Shown: positions 10,433 to 21,177, counted from the stretch's first letter. The stretch: 64,000 bases of DNA from Tubulanus polymorphus (GCF_964204645.1 NC_134036.1:10338704-10402703), one strand, 5' to 3'. Notes: a model not told the origin generated them from the sequence alone. Translations and numbers: made by a program.

Positions 10433-11203
10433 TTTAATACAGCGGAAAGAACCGATATCACGATTGATAAAACACTATATCCGTTTGAAGCGATGTAGAG
10501 ATCGCACAATGATAACGAAAAAGTCCAAAAATGTTAGTAGTATATTCAACGTTTCGTCTATGTCCTAATAGTCATCTTCAGAAATAATGAATACTAAAGA
10601 AATTATGAGAGATATATACAGTCCAGAGACAAAGAGACTAATTCAAGTAATCACAGATGATACAAACTAAAGGAAAATTAACGTAGAAACAGTTACACGC
10701 TAAAACAGATTAAAGAGAAGCAGTTAAGAGACAAACTAGGGGGCACTTAAATTTAAGACAATTGTGAATACAAGTTGATCGACTAAAATTGATGAGGGGA
10801 AATCAGGTTTGAGTTTAACCAGTTTACAGAGGAATTTTTATATAAGTTTATTATGGGATGAAAAACCGATATTCGGAAACAACTGAATTATTACGTAGAT
10901 TCCCGATCTCGCTGGTTATCGCTTATCGGCGCGTTACGTAACAAAGCGCTCGCCGACGAACCGTTATCGGCTTTAGGGCAATTACAACGCACATTCGACA
11001 AGAGCTGCACAATAGCGTCCGAATTCCATCTCATCACACTTCCCTGGTATAATGCAGACCTGGCCAATCAAGTTGCTTGTTGATTAGGCACTACAATCGC
11101 CCGCACTCATCGCCCGTCCAACAAAAACCCTACACATGCTATCACATCAAACAAGCCCACCTGAACCGTGACGAGTAGGTCTACGATTGTATCCATGACT
11201 TAC

Positions 11204-11469
11204 TTTTTTCGAGAATCGCTTCCCTGTGTTTCCCTTTAAATCCTGAGAATTTAACCGCAAACAAACCATCGGAGTCATCTTTGGGGGTGGCGAGTGCCGA
11301 ATACCATACCCCAGTTACCGGATCCCAGGCCTGTAAAATATTCTCCATTCTTTTTTTCTGCGTGCGCGTCCTCGCCCTACTGCATAACTCTAACAAGTGT
11401 GCGCGGTAAGCGGCCAATGCAACAGGAGCGTTAAGGCAAAAAAATGTTACTAATTGTTTCTCCTACTCG
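11204..11469 (-). CDS. Candidate internal exon with a Tudor-like stretch
   Basis: The frame is open from a TAG just upstream of 11469 to a strong donor (GTAAGT at 11198-11203). The part after ATG 11351 reads MENILQAWDPVTGVWYSALA, then DDSDGLFAVKFSGFKGKHRE. The order W...W-[YF]-x-A...D-G...V-x-F-x-G-[FY] is like the barrel core of Tudor, Tudor-knot or chromo-barrel reader domains, which read methylated chromatin or RNA-binding proteins. It is only about 88 residues with no confirmed acceptor. The composition is GC-richer than its surroundings. It lies just outside the right end of the 8899-11046 element. Alternative: part of another transposon's accessory protein. Confidence 0.35.
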
Positions 11470-11763
11470 GCCGGGTACGTGTACATCTATTAAGTATGAA
11501 CTGTAATCAAATTTGCAGTCAGTTAATTTCTATATTTCAGGTCTGTTTTTGTTGTTCCGAGGACAGGCCTACGTATAGGGAAGCTACGTAAGGAATGGGG
11601 TAGTTCCTACGTGGGCGACCGGAAGCCCGAAATGAGAAACAAGGAATTAATTATCTTTCGCCTTAACAACGTCGTGTACTCTGATTGGCTCGCCAGAACG
11701 AAACGCGCAAAATCGCGAACGCGTCTTTTTGCAGAACGCGTTTAAGTCGCGATTTTTGCAGCG

Positions 11764-11788
11764 AGAGACGCGCTTAAGGCGCGTCTCT
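11764..11788. repeat. GC-rich hairpin
   Basis: AGAGACGCGCTT followed at once by AAGGCGCGTCTCT gives a 12-bp stem with one bulge. It lies in a CpG-rich stretch (11690-11850) that also repeats CGCGATTT and AACGCG words and could be a promoter-type island. Confidence 0.6.
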
Positions 11789-11870
11789 TTTGTTAGCTTT
11801 GTGGACGCACCAAAATACTTAGTCGCGATTTAGTCGCAGCCACAAGGGAGGTTTTATCTAGGCTGTACCG

Positions 11871-11923
<53 letters not shown>
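11871..11923. repeat. (TA)n microsatellite
   Basis: About 26 TA units with one TG interruption. Confidence 0.95.
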
Positions 11924-11927
<4 letters not shown>

Positions 11928-12173
11928 TTATAAACGCCAACTTATCGGGACATGCGTGATTCTGAGACTCGGAGTATTGGGGCCTCTCTGTCGTATTGGG
12001 TCATTTTCTATTTATTGGGACTAGGACCCAATAATTTTGGCCCCAATTATTTAGCTGATGTGGTTAGCACCCATACATTATTATATCGTATGTGGCAGAA
12101 ACGCATATTGGGTCGTTGAGTAGCGACACAACACCCCTCTGGTGGTGAACTCCGGAAACGTTATGTATGATTC

Positions 12174-12291
12174 GACCAATCAGATTTGATATATATCTAT
12201 CGACCAATCAGATTGATTCGTATGACTCGACCAATCAGATTCAAGGATCACATCAACGTGGCGGCCATTATCGTTGTTTCGATTCGGAATT
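12174..12291 (+). promoter_or_regulatory. Promoter-like block with three CCAAT boxes and a YY1-like site
   Basis: CGACCAATCAGATT occurs three times (CCAAT at 12176, 12204 and 12231, spacing 28 and 27 bp), followed at 12260-12269 by GGCGGCCATT, which resembles a YY1 initiator site. Evenly spaced CCAAT boxes just before a GGCCAT initiator are typical of NF-Y-driven, TATA-less animal promoters. It directly precedes a short exon with a donor at 12321. Confidence 0.5.
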
Positions 12292-12320
12292 ATGTTTAGC
12301 GTTTATGCACGGCTTGTTGG
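12292..12320 (+). CDS. Short candidate first coding exon
   Basis: Two ATGs lie before a strong donor (GTAAGT at 12321). ATG 12292 gives MFSVYARLV plus two bases. ATG 12305 gives MHGLL plus one base. The second leaves exactly the one-base overhang needed to join the 114-bp repeated exons downstream, which start with two bases of a split codon. If the second start is used, the first would be an out-of-frame upstream ATG. Support is limited to promoter-like context, the donor and the phase match. No transcript evidence is available here. Confidence 0.35.
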
Positions 12321-12329
12321 GTAAGTACT

Positions 12330-13120
12330 ATTGATAAATGAAATCTTTTTGCTCGTATCAACTGAGTTAGTTACCTAATCGTCGGTGGTAAGCTTTTTAT
12401 AATCGGATGGGCTTATATCAACGTGTGGTTTGTGAAAATATCCGATCGTGAAACTAAACCACTGACAGGTTAGGCTATCGTTAACTAGCCTAACGTTAAC
12501 AATAGATTCATTGAATGTTCTTTGAATAATTCAATTCAGCAGGCCAATTCTATGTCACTGAACAGTTGCCAAACAATACACCCATGGACCGTAGTAGGCC
12601 TAAACAAACCGGACATATTTGGGGCGACTTTTACTCTTGATTTCGTTCGTTTGGCATGATATTTTAATTCAGGCTTTTAGGCCTACCGCAGGTGTAATCA
12701 GGTCGGCACCGGTAGTCCAACACAGTCACAGCCAATTTATCTTGGGGGTGTGATTGTGAAGAGATAGGCCTAGGTCTATGGTGGAACTTTTAGGCTTATA
12801 TTGGATGGCATAACTAAGGATTCACATCGGAGTGCTCCGTAGTTAGGAGTGCTCCCTAAGCCGGCTTTTGGCAGTAGTTAGCACAACTGTGGAGTCGGAG
12901 AAACCAATATGGCATCTCATTCAAAGAGCGGCTGTAATTCAAGCCCAAACTATTGACATTTTGACCAAAAGAAAGTAAGATTTTTGGCTAAAAGTTACTG
13001 ATTTTTGTTTCCCAAAAAATTTTTTTTCCATTAGGCCTAGGCCTATTTTCCAACTTTTTCAGTATGGGCCGTTTTCATCCCTGATCATGTATATATTTTA
13101 GCTACTACTCAATTGCTTTA
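12330..13120 (+). other. Probable intronic DNA, no gene seen
   Basis: AT-rich sequence with many TAGGCCTA words and no open frame of note. A short direct repeat GGAGTGCTCC occurs twice at 12830-12865. Confidence 0.4.
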
Positions 13121-13124
13121 GGCC

Positions 13125-13241
13125 TATAAAGTAATTCGATAAGCCTACAAGTCGTGTGGAAGATTCCAATCAATCCGCAGTTGAACCACATGGAGAGTCT
13201 TATGACAGATAGGCCTATGAGTCAGCTTGCCGCAACCGATG
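13125..13241 (+). pseudogene. Decayed copy A of the 114-bp repeated exon
   Basis: Shares GTGTGGAAGATTCCAATCAA and GCAGTTGAACCACATGGAGA with the intact copies and keeps the donor (GATG then GTAAATCAG at 13242). A 4-base loss relative to the others shifts the frame to a TAG, and the 5' part is degraded with an AGGCCTATAA insertion. Confidence 0.65.
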
Positions 13242-13724
13242 GTAAATCAGTTTAGTTATTCCATATCTTTTTAGCCCACTTGGAACTGGTCTAGTACCTA
13301 GCCGTTGGTTGTAGGGAACCGGTATTCGGTAACAACGACTGGTATTCAGACTAACTTGGAACTTAAGACCTTAAGTTGATTTTATTGGGAAATATAAGAC
13401 CAAGATCTAGTAACGTGTCGTATAGGCCTACGGCTGAGTGTTTATGTGGTAGGTAGTTTAACTTGTACAGTCGGGTATTGGATGGTGCTGCCATCTTGGG
13501 TCCGGATGGTAGTCCGCAGGCAGAGGGGAGTCGTCTTCCAGAGTTGTTTAGCCAGTCGAAAACTGGTTGTTCGGGGAGACAGTCGTAATAAAACTACTGG
13601 CATATTCTATCAGTCTATGCTTTTTATTTTAATCTCTAGTTCTCAGGAGCAGGAGTTGGAGTCTTCCAAGGCGGAGTGTGCTGGCGTGTCCACCGTACAC
13701 GTCCGCTGAAATAGTCGCTACTGT

Positions 13725-15825
13725 TCGTTCCTCAACGAGAGGACCGACATCCCTCGACATCGATCGTGCGAGAAGCTCGCTAAGGGGGCGCTGCTGTTTG
13801 TCCCTCAACGAGAGGATCGACATCGATCGTGCGAGAAGCTCGCTAAGGGGCGCTGCTGTTCGACCCTCAACGAGAGGATCGACATCGATCGTGCGAGAGG
13901 CTCGCTAAGGGGCGCTGCTATTCGACCCTCAACGAGAGGATCGACATCACTCGCATCGGTCGTGCGAGAAGCTCGCTAAGGGCGCGCTGCTGTTCGACCC
14001 TCAACGAGAGGACCGACATCGGTCGTGCGAGAAGCTCGCTAAGGGCGCGCTACTGTTCGTTCCTCAACGAGAGGACCGACATCGCTCGACATCAATCGTG
14101 CGAGAAGCTCGCTAAGGGGGCGCTGCTGTTCGACCCTCAACGAGAGGATCGACATCGATCGTGCGAGAAGCTCGCTAAGGGGCGTTGCTGTTCGACCCTC
14201 AACGAGAGGACCGACATCGCTCGACATCGGTCGTGCGCGAAGCTCGCTAAGGGCGCGCTGCTGTTCGTTCCTCAACGGGAGGATCGACGTTGCTCCAAAT
14301 TGATCGTGCGAGAAGCTCGCTAAGGAGACGCCGCTGTTCGATCCTCAACGGGAGGACCGACATCGATCGTGCGAAAGGCTCGCTAAAGAGACACCGCTGT
14401 TCGATTCTCAACGGGAGGACCGACATCGATCGTGCGAGAAGCTCGTTAAGGAGACGCAGCTGTTCGATCCTCAACGGGAGGACCGACAGCGATCGTGCGA
14501 GATGCTCGCCAATGGCGCGCTGCTGTTCGACCCTCAATGAGAGGACCGATGTTGCTCCAAATTGATCGTGCGAGAAGCTCGCTAAGGAGTCGCCGCTGTT
14601 CGATCCTCAATGAGAGGACTGACTTCGCTCGACTTTGATCGTGCAAAAGGCTTGCTAGGGAGACGCCGCTGTTCGTTCCTCAACGGGAGGACCGAGATCG
14701 ATCGTACGAGAAGCTTGTTAAGGAGACGCCGCTGTTCGACCCTCAATGAGAGGACCGATGTTGCTCCAAATTGATCGTGCGAGAAGCTCGCTGAGGAGTC
14801 GCCGCTGTTCGATCCTCAATGAGAGGACTGACTTCGCTCGACTTTGATCGTGCAAAAGGCTTGCTAGGGAGACGCCGCTGTTCGTTCCTCAACGGGAGGA
14901 CCGAGATCGATCGTGCGAGAAGCTTGTTAAGGAGACGCCGCTGTTCGTTCCTCAACGGGAGGACCGAGATCGATCGTACGAGAAGCTTGTTAAGGAGACG
15001 CCGCTGTTCGTTCCTCAACGAGAGGACCGACATCGCTCGACATCGGTCGTGCGAGAAGCTCGCTTAGGGCGCGCTGCTGTTCGTTCCTCAACGGGAGGAC
15101 CGACGTTGCTCCAAATTGATCGTGCGAGAAGCTCGCTAAGGAATCGCCGCTGTTCGATCCTCAACGGGAGGACCGACATCGATCGTGCGAAAGGCTCGCT
15201 AAAGAGACGCCGCTGTTCGATCCTCAACGGGAGGACCGACATCGATCGTGCGAGAAGCTCGTTAAGGAGACGCCGCCATTCGATCCTCAACGGGAGGACC
15301 GACATGGATCGTGCGAGATGCTCGCTAATGGCGCGCTGCTGTTCGACCCTCAACGAGAGGACCGATGTTGACCGATGTCTCCAAATTGATCGTACGAGAA
15401 GCTTGCTAAGGAGTCGCCGCTGTTCGATCCTCTACGAGAGGATCGACTATGATCGTGCAAAAGGCTTGCTAGGGAGATGCCGCTGTTCGTTCCTCAACGG
15501 GAGGACCGAGATCGATCGTGCGAGAAGCTCGCTAAGGAGGCGCCGCTGTTCGATCCTCAACGAGAGAACCGACATCGCTTGACATCGTTTGTGCGAGAGA
15601 GACGTGTCTACCGTTCACGTTCGCTTAAGAGAATGCCGCCGTTCGGTTCTCAACGCGGGAACCGACGTCTCTCGACATTGTTCGCGTGGGAAAGACGAGT
15701 CTAGTGTCCTCAACACGAGGGCCGACAACGACCGATAACGTTTGTGTAGGGAGTTCACTGAATTAAGCACTGTTGTCCGTTCTCAACGCGAGTACCGACG
15801 TCGACCGACATTGACCGTTTTACTG
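13725..15825. repeat. 63-bp-unit minisatellite with higher-order structure
   Basis: Roughly 28-30 tandem units. The basic unit is 63 bp, with longer variants carrying an extra GCTCGACATC or CTCCAAATT segment. Each unit holds two small hairpins, GCGAGAAGCTCGC and CCTCAACGGGAGG. Higher-order blocks are visible: 14535-14738 repeats at 14742-14945 (207-bp period), and a block of about 300 bp near 14260-14560 recurs at 15090-15390. The last 250 bp are degenerate. The unit length is a multiple of three, so long open frames appear on both strands (arginine-rich on plus, leucine/serine-rich on minus). These are not called as genes. Confidence 0.9.
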
Positions 15826-16071
15826 TTACAGAGAGTGGAAGTAGAAGGGGACGTCTTGGCAACAAGTTCCGGGCAAAAGCAGAACGACCCTGAACAGCAG
15901 CCGCCGGTCCCCTAAGAGGGATTGGAGTGTTTCGGCTGCGACATTTAGTTCCGCTATTTAACGTACATTGTCGCTGATTGGCTGATTTACGCCGCACATG
16001 CGCACGGAGGTGCGCAACTTAGAAAATTCAAGGAAAGTGTAGAGAACAGAGTTAGAGAAAATAGAGCGGCT

Positions 16072-16141
16072 AGAGCGAGACTCAAACCCGGGCAAGTAAA
16101 TTACTAGCGCAGCGTCATCCCACTAGATCACCGAGCTCGTG
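16072..16141 (-). mobile_element. tRNA-derived SINE head
   Basis: Read on the minus strand: GAGCTCGGTGATCTAGTGGG (A-box-like), then GACGCTGCGCTAGTAATTT, then CCCGGGTTTGAGTCTCGCT (B-box). Spacing and order of the internal Pol III promoter boxes are tRNA-like. The stems pair poorly, so a SINE or pseudo-tRNA fits better than a working tRNA. Confidence 0.55.
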
Positions 16142-16281
16142 AAAACCAACCGAATGTTTTCAGATGCAAGATGGCCGTTCTGTTTCCTATTTTGTACCAA
16201 AAAAATGTCAATTTTGGCCTCAATTTCAACTAGGCCTACTACTCAATTGCTTATGCATGTTCATATTTTTTATTTTCATAG

Positions 16282-16380
16282 GAAGATGGACCACCGCGTT
16301 CGGTACGAGTCGTGCAGAAGATTCCAATCAATCCACAGGTTAACCACATGGAGAGACATGACAGATGAGTCAACATGACA
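16282..16380 (+). pseudogene. Decayed copy B of the 114-bp repeated exon
   Basis: Follows the same acceptor context (TATTTTCATAG) and shares GAAGATGGACCACCG and GAAGATTCCAATCAATCC. Several base losses disrupt the frame, and the expected donor GATGGTAAATC is missing. Confidence 0.65.
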
Positions 16381-16429
16381 GATTGACATTGACATTTCCA
16401 CCAAGTACTAACTAATCACCTAAAAGGAC

Positions 16430-16740
16430 CCATTAGGCCCAATGTTTGTTAAAGTCTATCATACTGAATGTATATAATTCATCACCTAGGAATCCCCGAA
16501 TTGAGGGAAATCTATGATAGAATGTATTGTTATTACACAGCAAACCCACAGTTAGATTGGTCTGGTAAAATCTATCATATGGATTATTATGTACTATAAG
16601 ACAAAGGACCCAATAGGTCGGTACAATCTATCATGTGGAATGTATTAGTTATTACACAGGAAACCAGCTGTTTGATCGACCCAATAGATAGGTACAATCT
16701 ATAAAATGTAATAGGCCCTATATCATTTATAAAAATATAT
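16430..16740 (+). repeat. CCCAATAG-type satellite block 1 (unit about 55-66 bp)
   Basis: Alternating units built on GGACCCAATAGGTCGGTACA, ATCTATCATGTGGAATGTAT and TAGTTATTACACAGGAAACC. The same block recurs at about 19085-19365, 21490-21800, 22735-23000, 23125-23360, 24290-24560 and 27650-27960, with decayed versions at 29690-29960 and 30800-30960. It marks the start of each segmental unit. Confidence 0.8.
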
Positions 16741-17100
16741 TAATGTAATTGATTTAATGTATTTATATACATGTATCTACCCTAGATACATCTTGTACCC
16801 AAAAACTGAGCTTGGTCAGAATCAACATGGTTGACTGGTGGCCATTTGTGTTCGCTGAAATCAGCACTTTCCTACTCATTTTTGAAGTTTTCAAGGGAAT
16901 TTTGAAGACACTGATCGAATTACCTTGATCTATCAGATCGTGTACTCGAAGGTTCCATCAGCATGAGAGAAATTTTGGGTCAATCGGATGCAAGATGGCC
17001 ATCCTGTGACCTTTTTTCGTACCCAAAAAATATCAATTTTTGTCTCAATTTCAACCACTACTCAATTGCTTATGCATGTTCATATTTTTAATTTTCGCAG

Positions 17101-17214
17101 GAAAATGGACCACCGAGTTCGATACAATTGGTGTGGAAGATTCCAATCAATCCGCAGTTGAATCACATAGAGAGAGTCTTATGGTAGATACGAGTCAACT
17201 TTCCGAGACCGATG
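17101..17214 (+). CDS. Copy C of the 114-bp repeated exon (intact)
   Basis: The acceptor TTTTCGCAG ends at 17100 and the donor GTAAATC begins at 17215. With a one-base overhang upstream the exon reads (G)KWTTEFDTIGVEDSNQSAVE and on to SETD, 38 codons in all, entering and leaving in the same phase, so copies can be chained or skipped without a frameshift. The peptide is Ser/Thr/Asp/Glu-rich with no recognised domain. Compared with copy E most differences change the amino acid (K/R, E/K, H/Y, V/T, E/A; two silent). That gives no sign of purifying selection and fits either neutral repeats or fast change. The introns around it are repeats of the same array. Confidence 0.4.
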
Positions 17215-18207
17215 GTAAATCAGTTTAGTTATTTCATACCTTTTTAGCCCACTAGGGACTTTAGACCGAAAGTCGATTATTTGGGATATTTCTCTAAAAC
17301 TTTTGAACACATACTGTAGGCCTACCTGAATTTGATCATCATACTACCAGTGAAACTGGTATATTGTGGGTTGACTGTAAATCAATTTTAACAATATGTT
17401 TCCGTGCCTACCATTTGAAATTATAATCAAATCATCAAAAATCAATGGTTCGTAGGCATGGAAACTCAGGACGCATATTGTTAGAATTTCAAAAATGGCT
17501 TATTTTTAGCCTACTTGGGAGTCCCAGCGGGCTATTGCGTTCACTTTTTGTCCGTCCGTCCGTCCGTAGACGGAATCCAGTTATTTTGGGAAGTTTTGAA
17601 GACGCTTCAAGGTAACGTCTTGATATTTGGGTTACACGTGTATCTACCCTAGACACATCTTCAGCCCAAAAACTGACCCTGTCAGAATCAAGATGGCTGA
17701 CTGGCAGCCATTGTTGTTCGCCAAAATCAGCACTTTTTACACATTTTTGAACTTTTTGAGGGAAATTTTGAAGACGCTTCGATCAATTACCTTGATCTTT
17801 CGGATATATGTGAATCCCCCCAGGGCCCATCAACGAAACAAAAATTGGGTCGGTCGGACTCAAGATGGCCGTCCTATGACCTTTTTAGTGCCCAAAAATG
17901 TTAATTTTTGCCCGAATTCTGAGTCCTGTAGCTTCCTACTGGTTTACCATTTCTCAATGCAATTTGTGATGGGTATTCTTTGGAAAGGGATGTTTTATAC
18001 CTCAGACAGGTATTTTTCATCAGCCAATTATGACACAATTGGCGGCCATCTTGGTGTCACCAGTACTCATTCGTAAGTGGGAAAAAGTTTTTCCACATTA
18101 TATTGATACCTAAGCGTATTTTGCTACCACAATCAATTAGAAAGTTGTAGCTCATAACGTGTTCTATGATTGTGGTGAGTTTCAAGGTAATTGGATTTCG
18201 TATATGG

Positions 18208-18866
18208 CCACCAGGGGGCGTTGAATAATACAATATCTTAGCATTTCTTTATTATATTCGTACCTATGCATATTTTGTAACCACGATCAATTGGAAAGTT
18301 GTAGCTCATGACATCATCTATGATTGTTGTGAGTTTTAAGGACATTAGTTTTTCTATATGGTCACCAGGGGGCGTTGAATAGTAGAATAACTTAGTATTT
18401 CCTTATTATATTGGTACCAAGGGCGTACTCTTTTATGACCTCCGAAGTCTCCGTCCGAAATCTCCGGTTGGCTCCACACAAAATCCGAATCACACCACCT
18501 CGACAGATAGGAGGTTTCGGAGACTCCAAAAAGTCACGTGACCAATAAAAGAGTACGATTGGAGGCAAACGGATTCTTCGATCTGATAAAAGAGTTCGCT
18601 CCTAGGCATATTTTGTTACCATGATCAATTGCAAAGTTGTAGTTCATGACATGTTCTATGATTGTGGTGAGTTTCGAGGTCATTGGGTTTTGAATATGGT
18701 CACCAGGGGGCGTTGAATAGTAGAATGACTTAGTATTTCCATACTAAATTGGTAACGAGGCATATTTTGTTATCACAATCAATTACAAAATCGTAGCTGC
18801 TGACATGTTCTATGATTTTGGTGAGTTTCAAGGTCGTTGGTTTTTGTAAATGGTCACCAGGGGGCG
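18208..18866 (+). promoter_or_regulatory. Four CTCF-core-like motifs in the Helentron core repeats
   Basis: [C/T]CACCAGGGGGCG occurs at 18208-18220, 18362-18374, 18700-18712 and 18854-18866. The spacing is 154 bp except where the 185-bp MITE intervenes. This matches the strong part of the animal CTCF consensus (CCACNAGGGGGCGC). Similar motifs occur in the other copies: 21090-21102, 25415-25427, 26840-26852, and variants near 25570, 25722, 25877, 26992, 27147 and 36742. Confidence 0.5.
18421..18604. mobile_element. 184-bp MITE inserted in a core repeat
   Basis: Left end GGGCGTACTCTTTTATGACC and right end, read in reverse, GGAGCGAACTCTTTTATCAG are inverted copies. Related CGTACTCTTTTATTGG and GGAGACTCCGAAACC-type words occur inverted inside. 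The neighbouring core repeats lack this segment, which defines it as an insertion. Confidence 0.65.
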
Positions 18867-19738
18867 TTGAATATTGAAATTGTTAGATTGTTGAGCATTT
18901 GAAACCATTTCCCAAGTGGGCATGGTGTCCCTGGACCCCTAGTTTCTCATTTCAACATGCGAAAATGAAAACTTTTTGGCAATCTTTCAATACAGCGTAA
19001 AATGGATATAAAAACAATGGTTTATTAAAACTGCACAGTTTCACTGGTCGTATTAAAACCAATTAGGCGTATGTGTTCAAAACATTAATGTATAGGCCTA
19101 TTAATGTATATTATTCATCACATAGGAATCCCCGAATTGAGGGAAATCTATGATAGAATGTATTGTTATAACACAGGAAACCCAGAGTTAGATTGGTCTG
19201 ATGGTAAAATCTATCATATGGATTATTATGTACTATAAGACAAATGACCCAATAGGTCGGTACAATCTATCATGTGGAATGTATTAGTTATTACACAGGA
19301 AACCAGCTGTTTCATGGACCCAATAGATAGGTTCAATCTATAAAATGTAATGGGCCCTATATCATTCATAGAAATATATTAATTTAATTGATTTAATGTA
19401 TTTATATACATGCATCTACCCTAGATACATCTTCTGCCCAAAAACTGAGCTTGGTCAGAATCAACATGGTTGACTGGTGGCCTTTTTTGTTCGCTGAAAT
19501 CAGCACTTTCTTACTCATTTTTGAAGTTTTCAAGGGAATTTTGAAGATTCTGATCAATTACCTTGATCTATCAGATTGTATACCCGAAGGGTGCATCGGC
19601 ATGAGAGAAATTTTGGGTCAATCGGATGCAAGATGGCCGTCCTGTGACCTTTTATCGTACCCAAAAAATGTCAATTTTGGTCTCAATTTCAACCACTACT
19701 CAATTGCTTATGCATGTTCATATTTTTAATTTTTACAG

Positions 19739-19853
19739 GAAGATGGACCACCGAGTTCGATACAAATTGGTGCGAAAGATGCCAATCAATCTGCAGTTGA
19801 ATCACATAGAGAGAGTCTTATGACAGATATGAGTCGACTTTCCACAACCGATG
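19739..19853 (+). pseudogene. Copy D of the 114-bp repeated exon, one-base insertion
   Basis: Acceptor TTTTTACAG and donor GTAAATC are kept, but the exon is 115 bp: an extra A in TACAAATTGG shifts the frame after FDT-like residues. Inclusion would put the downstream copies out of frame, so this copy would be skipped or it inactivates the array. Confidence 0.55.
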
Positions 19854-20010
19854 GTAAATCAGTTTAGTTATTTCATACCTTTTTAGCCACATGAAATGGA
19901 CTTAAGCGGGTTATCGCATCCGCTTTGTGTCATTGTCCCGAGCTTGACAGAATCCAGTTATTCTGATACATTTTGAAATCAGCACTTTTAGACATTGTTT
20001 GAACCTTTTT

Positions 20011-21177
20011 AGCCCACTTGGGACTTTAGTCCCAGTGGGCTATTGCGTTCACTTTTCGTCCATTGTCCGTCATAGCGTACGTCCGTCCGTAGACGGAATC
20101 CAGTTATTTTGGGAAGTTTTGAAGACGCTTCGATGTAATGTCTTGATATTTGGGTTACACATGTATCTACCCTAGACACATCTTCAGCCCCAAAACTGGC
20201 CCTGTCAGAATCAAGATGGCCGACTGGCAGCCATTGATGTTCGCCAAAATCAACACTTTTTACACATTTTTTAACTTTTTGAGGGAACTTTTTGATCTTT
20301 CGGATGTATGTGAATCCCCCCAGGGCCCATCAGCATAACAAAAATTGGGTCGATCGAACTCAAGATGGCCATCCTATGACCTTTTTTAATGCCAAAAAAT
20401 GTCAATTTTGGCCTGAATTCCGAGTCCTGTAGCTTCCTACTTGTTTGCCATTTCTCATTGCAATTTGTGATGGGTATTCTTAAGAAAGGGATGTTTTATA
20501 CCTGAGACAGGTATTTTTGATCAGCCAATTATGACGCAATTGGCGGCCATCTTGGTGTCATCAGTACTCATTCCTAGGTGGGAAAAAAATTTTCCACATT
20601 ATATTGATACCTAGGCGTATTTTGTTACCACAATCAATAAGAAAGTTGTAGCTCATAACATGATCTATGATTGTGGTGAGTTTCAAGGTCATTGGTTTTG
20701 TATATGGCCCAGTGTGCATTGAATAATACAATATCTTTCCATATTATATTCGTATCAATGCATATTTTGTAACCACAATCAATTGGAAAGTTGTAGCTCA
20801 TGAAATCATCTATGATTGTGGCAAGTTTTAAGGACATTAGTTATTCTATATGGTCACCAAGAGGCATTGAATAGTAGAATAACTTAGTATTTCCTTATAT
20901 TGGTACCTAGGCTTATTTTGTTACCATGATCAATTAGAAAGTTTTAGTTCATGACATGTTCTATGATCTAGTATTTCCATATTAAATTGGTAACAAGGCA
21001 TATTTTGTCATCACAATCCATGAAATCATTCCTCCTGACATGTACCATGATTGTGGTGAGTTTCAAGGCCATTGGTTTTTGTATATGGTCACCAGGGGGC
21101 GTTGAATATTGAAATTGTTAGATTGTTGAGCATACGGAAACATTTCTCAAGTGGGCATGGTGTCCCTGGACCCCTAG
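20011..21177 (+). mobile_element. Helentron-like (HINE) element, 1.17 kb
   Basis: The 5' end AGCCCACTTGGGACTTTAGT with a perfect hairpin to CCCAGTGGGCT, and the 3' end GGACCCCTAG. Flanking Ts on both sides agree with T-T insertion. Core repeats are shortened (last motif at 21090-21102). Just upstream (19884-20005) is a decayed 5' piece of another copy. Confidence 0.75.

Larger units (their letters stand above)
8899..11046. mobile_element. Unclassified 2.15-kb DNA transposon with 7-bp target duplication
   Basis: The left end CAGGGAAGTGTGATGAGATG continues ...GAATACGGACGC. The right end read in reverse is CAGGGAAGTGTGATGAGATG continuing ...GAATTCGGACGC, so the match is about 32-34 bp with one mismatch. 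GTATAAT flanks both ends exactly (8892-8898 and 11047-11053). Inside are a plus-strand gene start (5' UTR exon, intron, zinc-finger exon), a minus-strand acidic first exon, and at about 10545-10580 an AACGTTTCGTCTATG...ATCTTCAG stretch like the ends of Penelope-type elements. A 7-bp duplication fits few families (some P or Dada elements). No transposase core was recognised. Confidence 0.8.
17508..18942 (+). mobile_element. Helentron-like (HINE) element, 1.43 kb, best-defined copy
   Basis: Ends AGCCTACTTGGGAGTCCCAG (5' hairpin) and GGACCCCTAG (3'). The 12-base words near the two ends, GCC[C/T]ACTTGGGA and TCCCAAGTGGGC, are inverted copies. Empty sites in sister units (22569-22576, about 24129, 26571) read TTA with six Ts then CTC. 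Here five Ts precede and three follow the element, so it sits between Ts. T-T insertion, subterminal inverted repeats, a terminal hairpin and a tandem core are the known traits of Helentron-derived HINEs (as in DINE-1 and the bivalve pearl elements). The core is four repeats of about 154 bp, each closing with CACCAGGGGGCGTTGAATA. A 185-bp MITE splits the core at 18421-18604. Confidence 0.8.

Noticed and set aside
13678-15704. Arginine-rich and leucine/serine-rich repeat proteins on both strands
   Set aside because: The frames follow from the 63-bp unit length, occur on both strands and lack a gene context. The DNA repeat is reported instead.
13725-15825. CRISPR-like array
   Set aside because: Units are contiguous without unique spacers, no cas genes are present, and the setting is animal DNA.
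17627-18076. 149-residue plus-strand frame in the Helentron-like element, with parallel frames in other copies
   Set aside because: The frame is carried by the repeat's noncoding arm, is broken differently in each copy and resembles no known protein.
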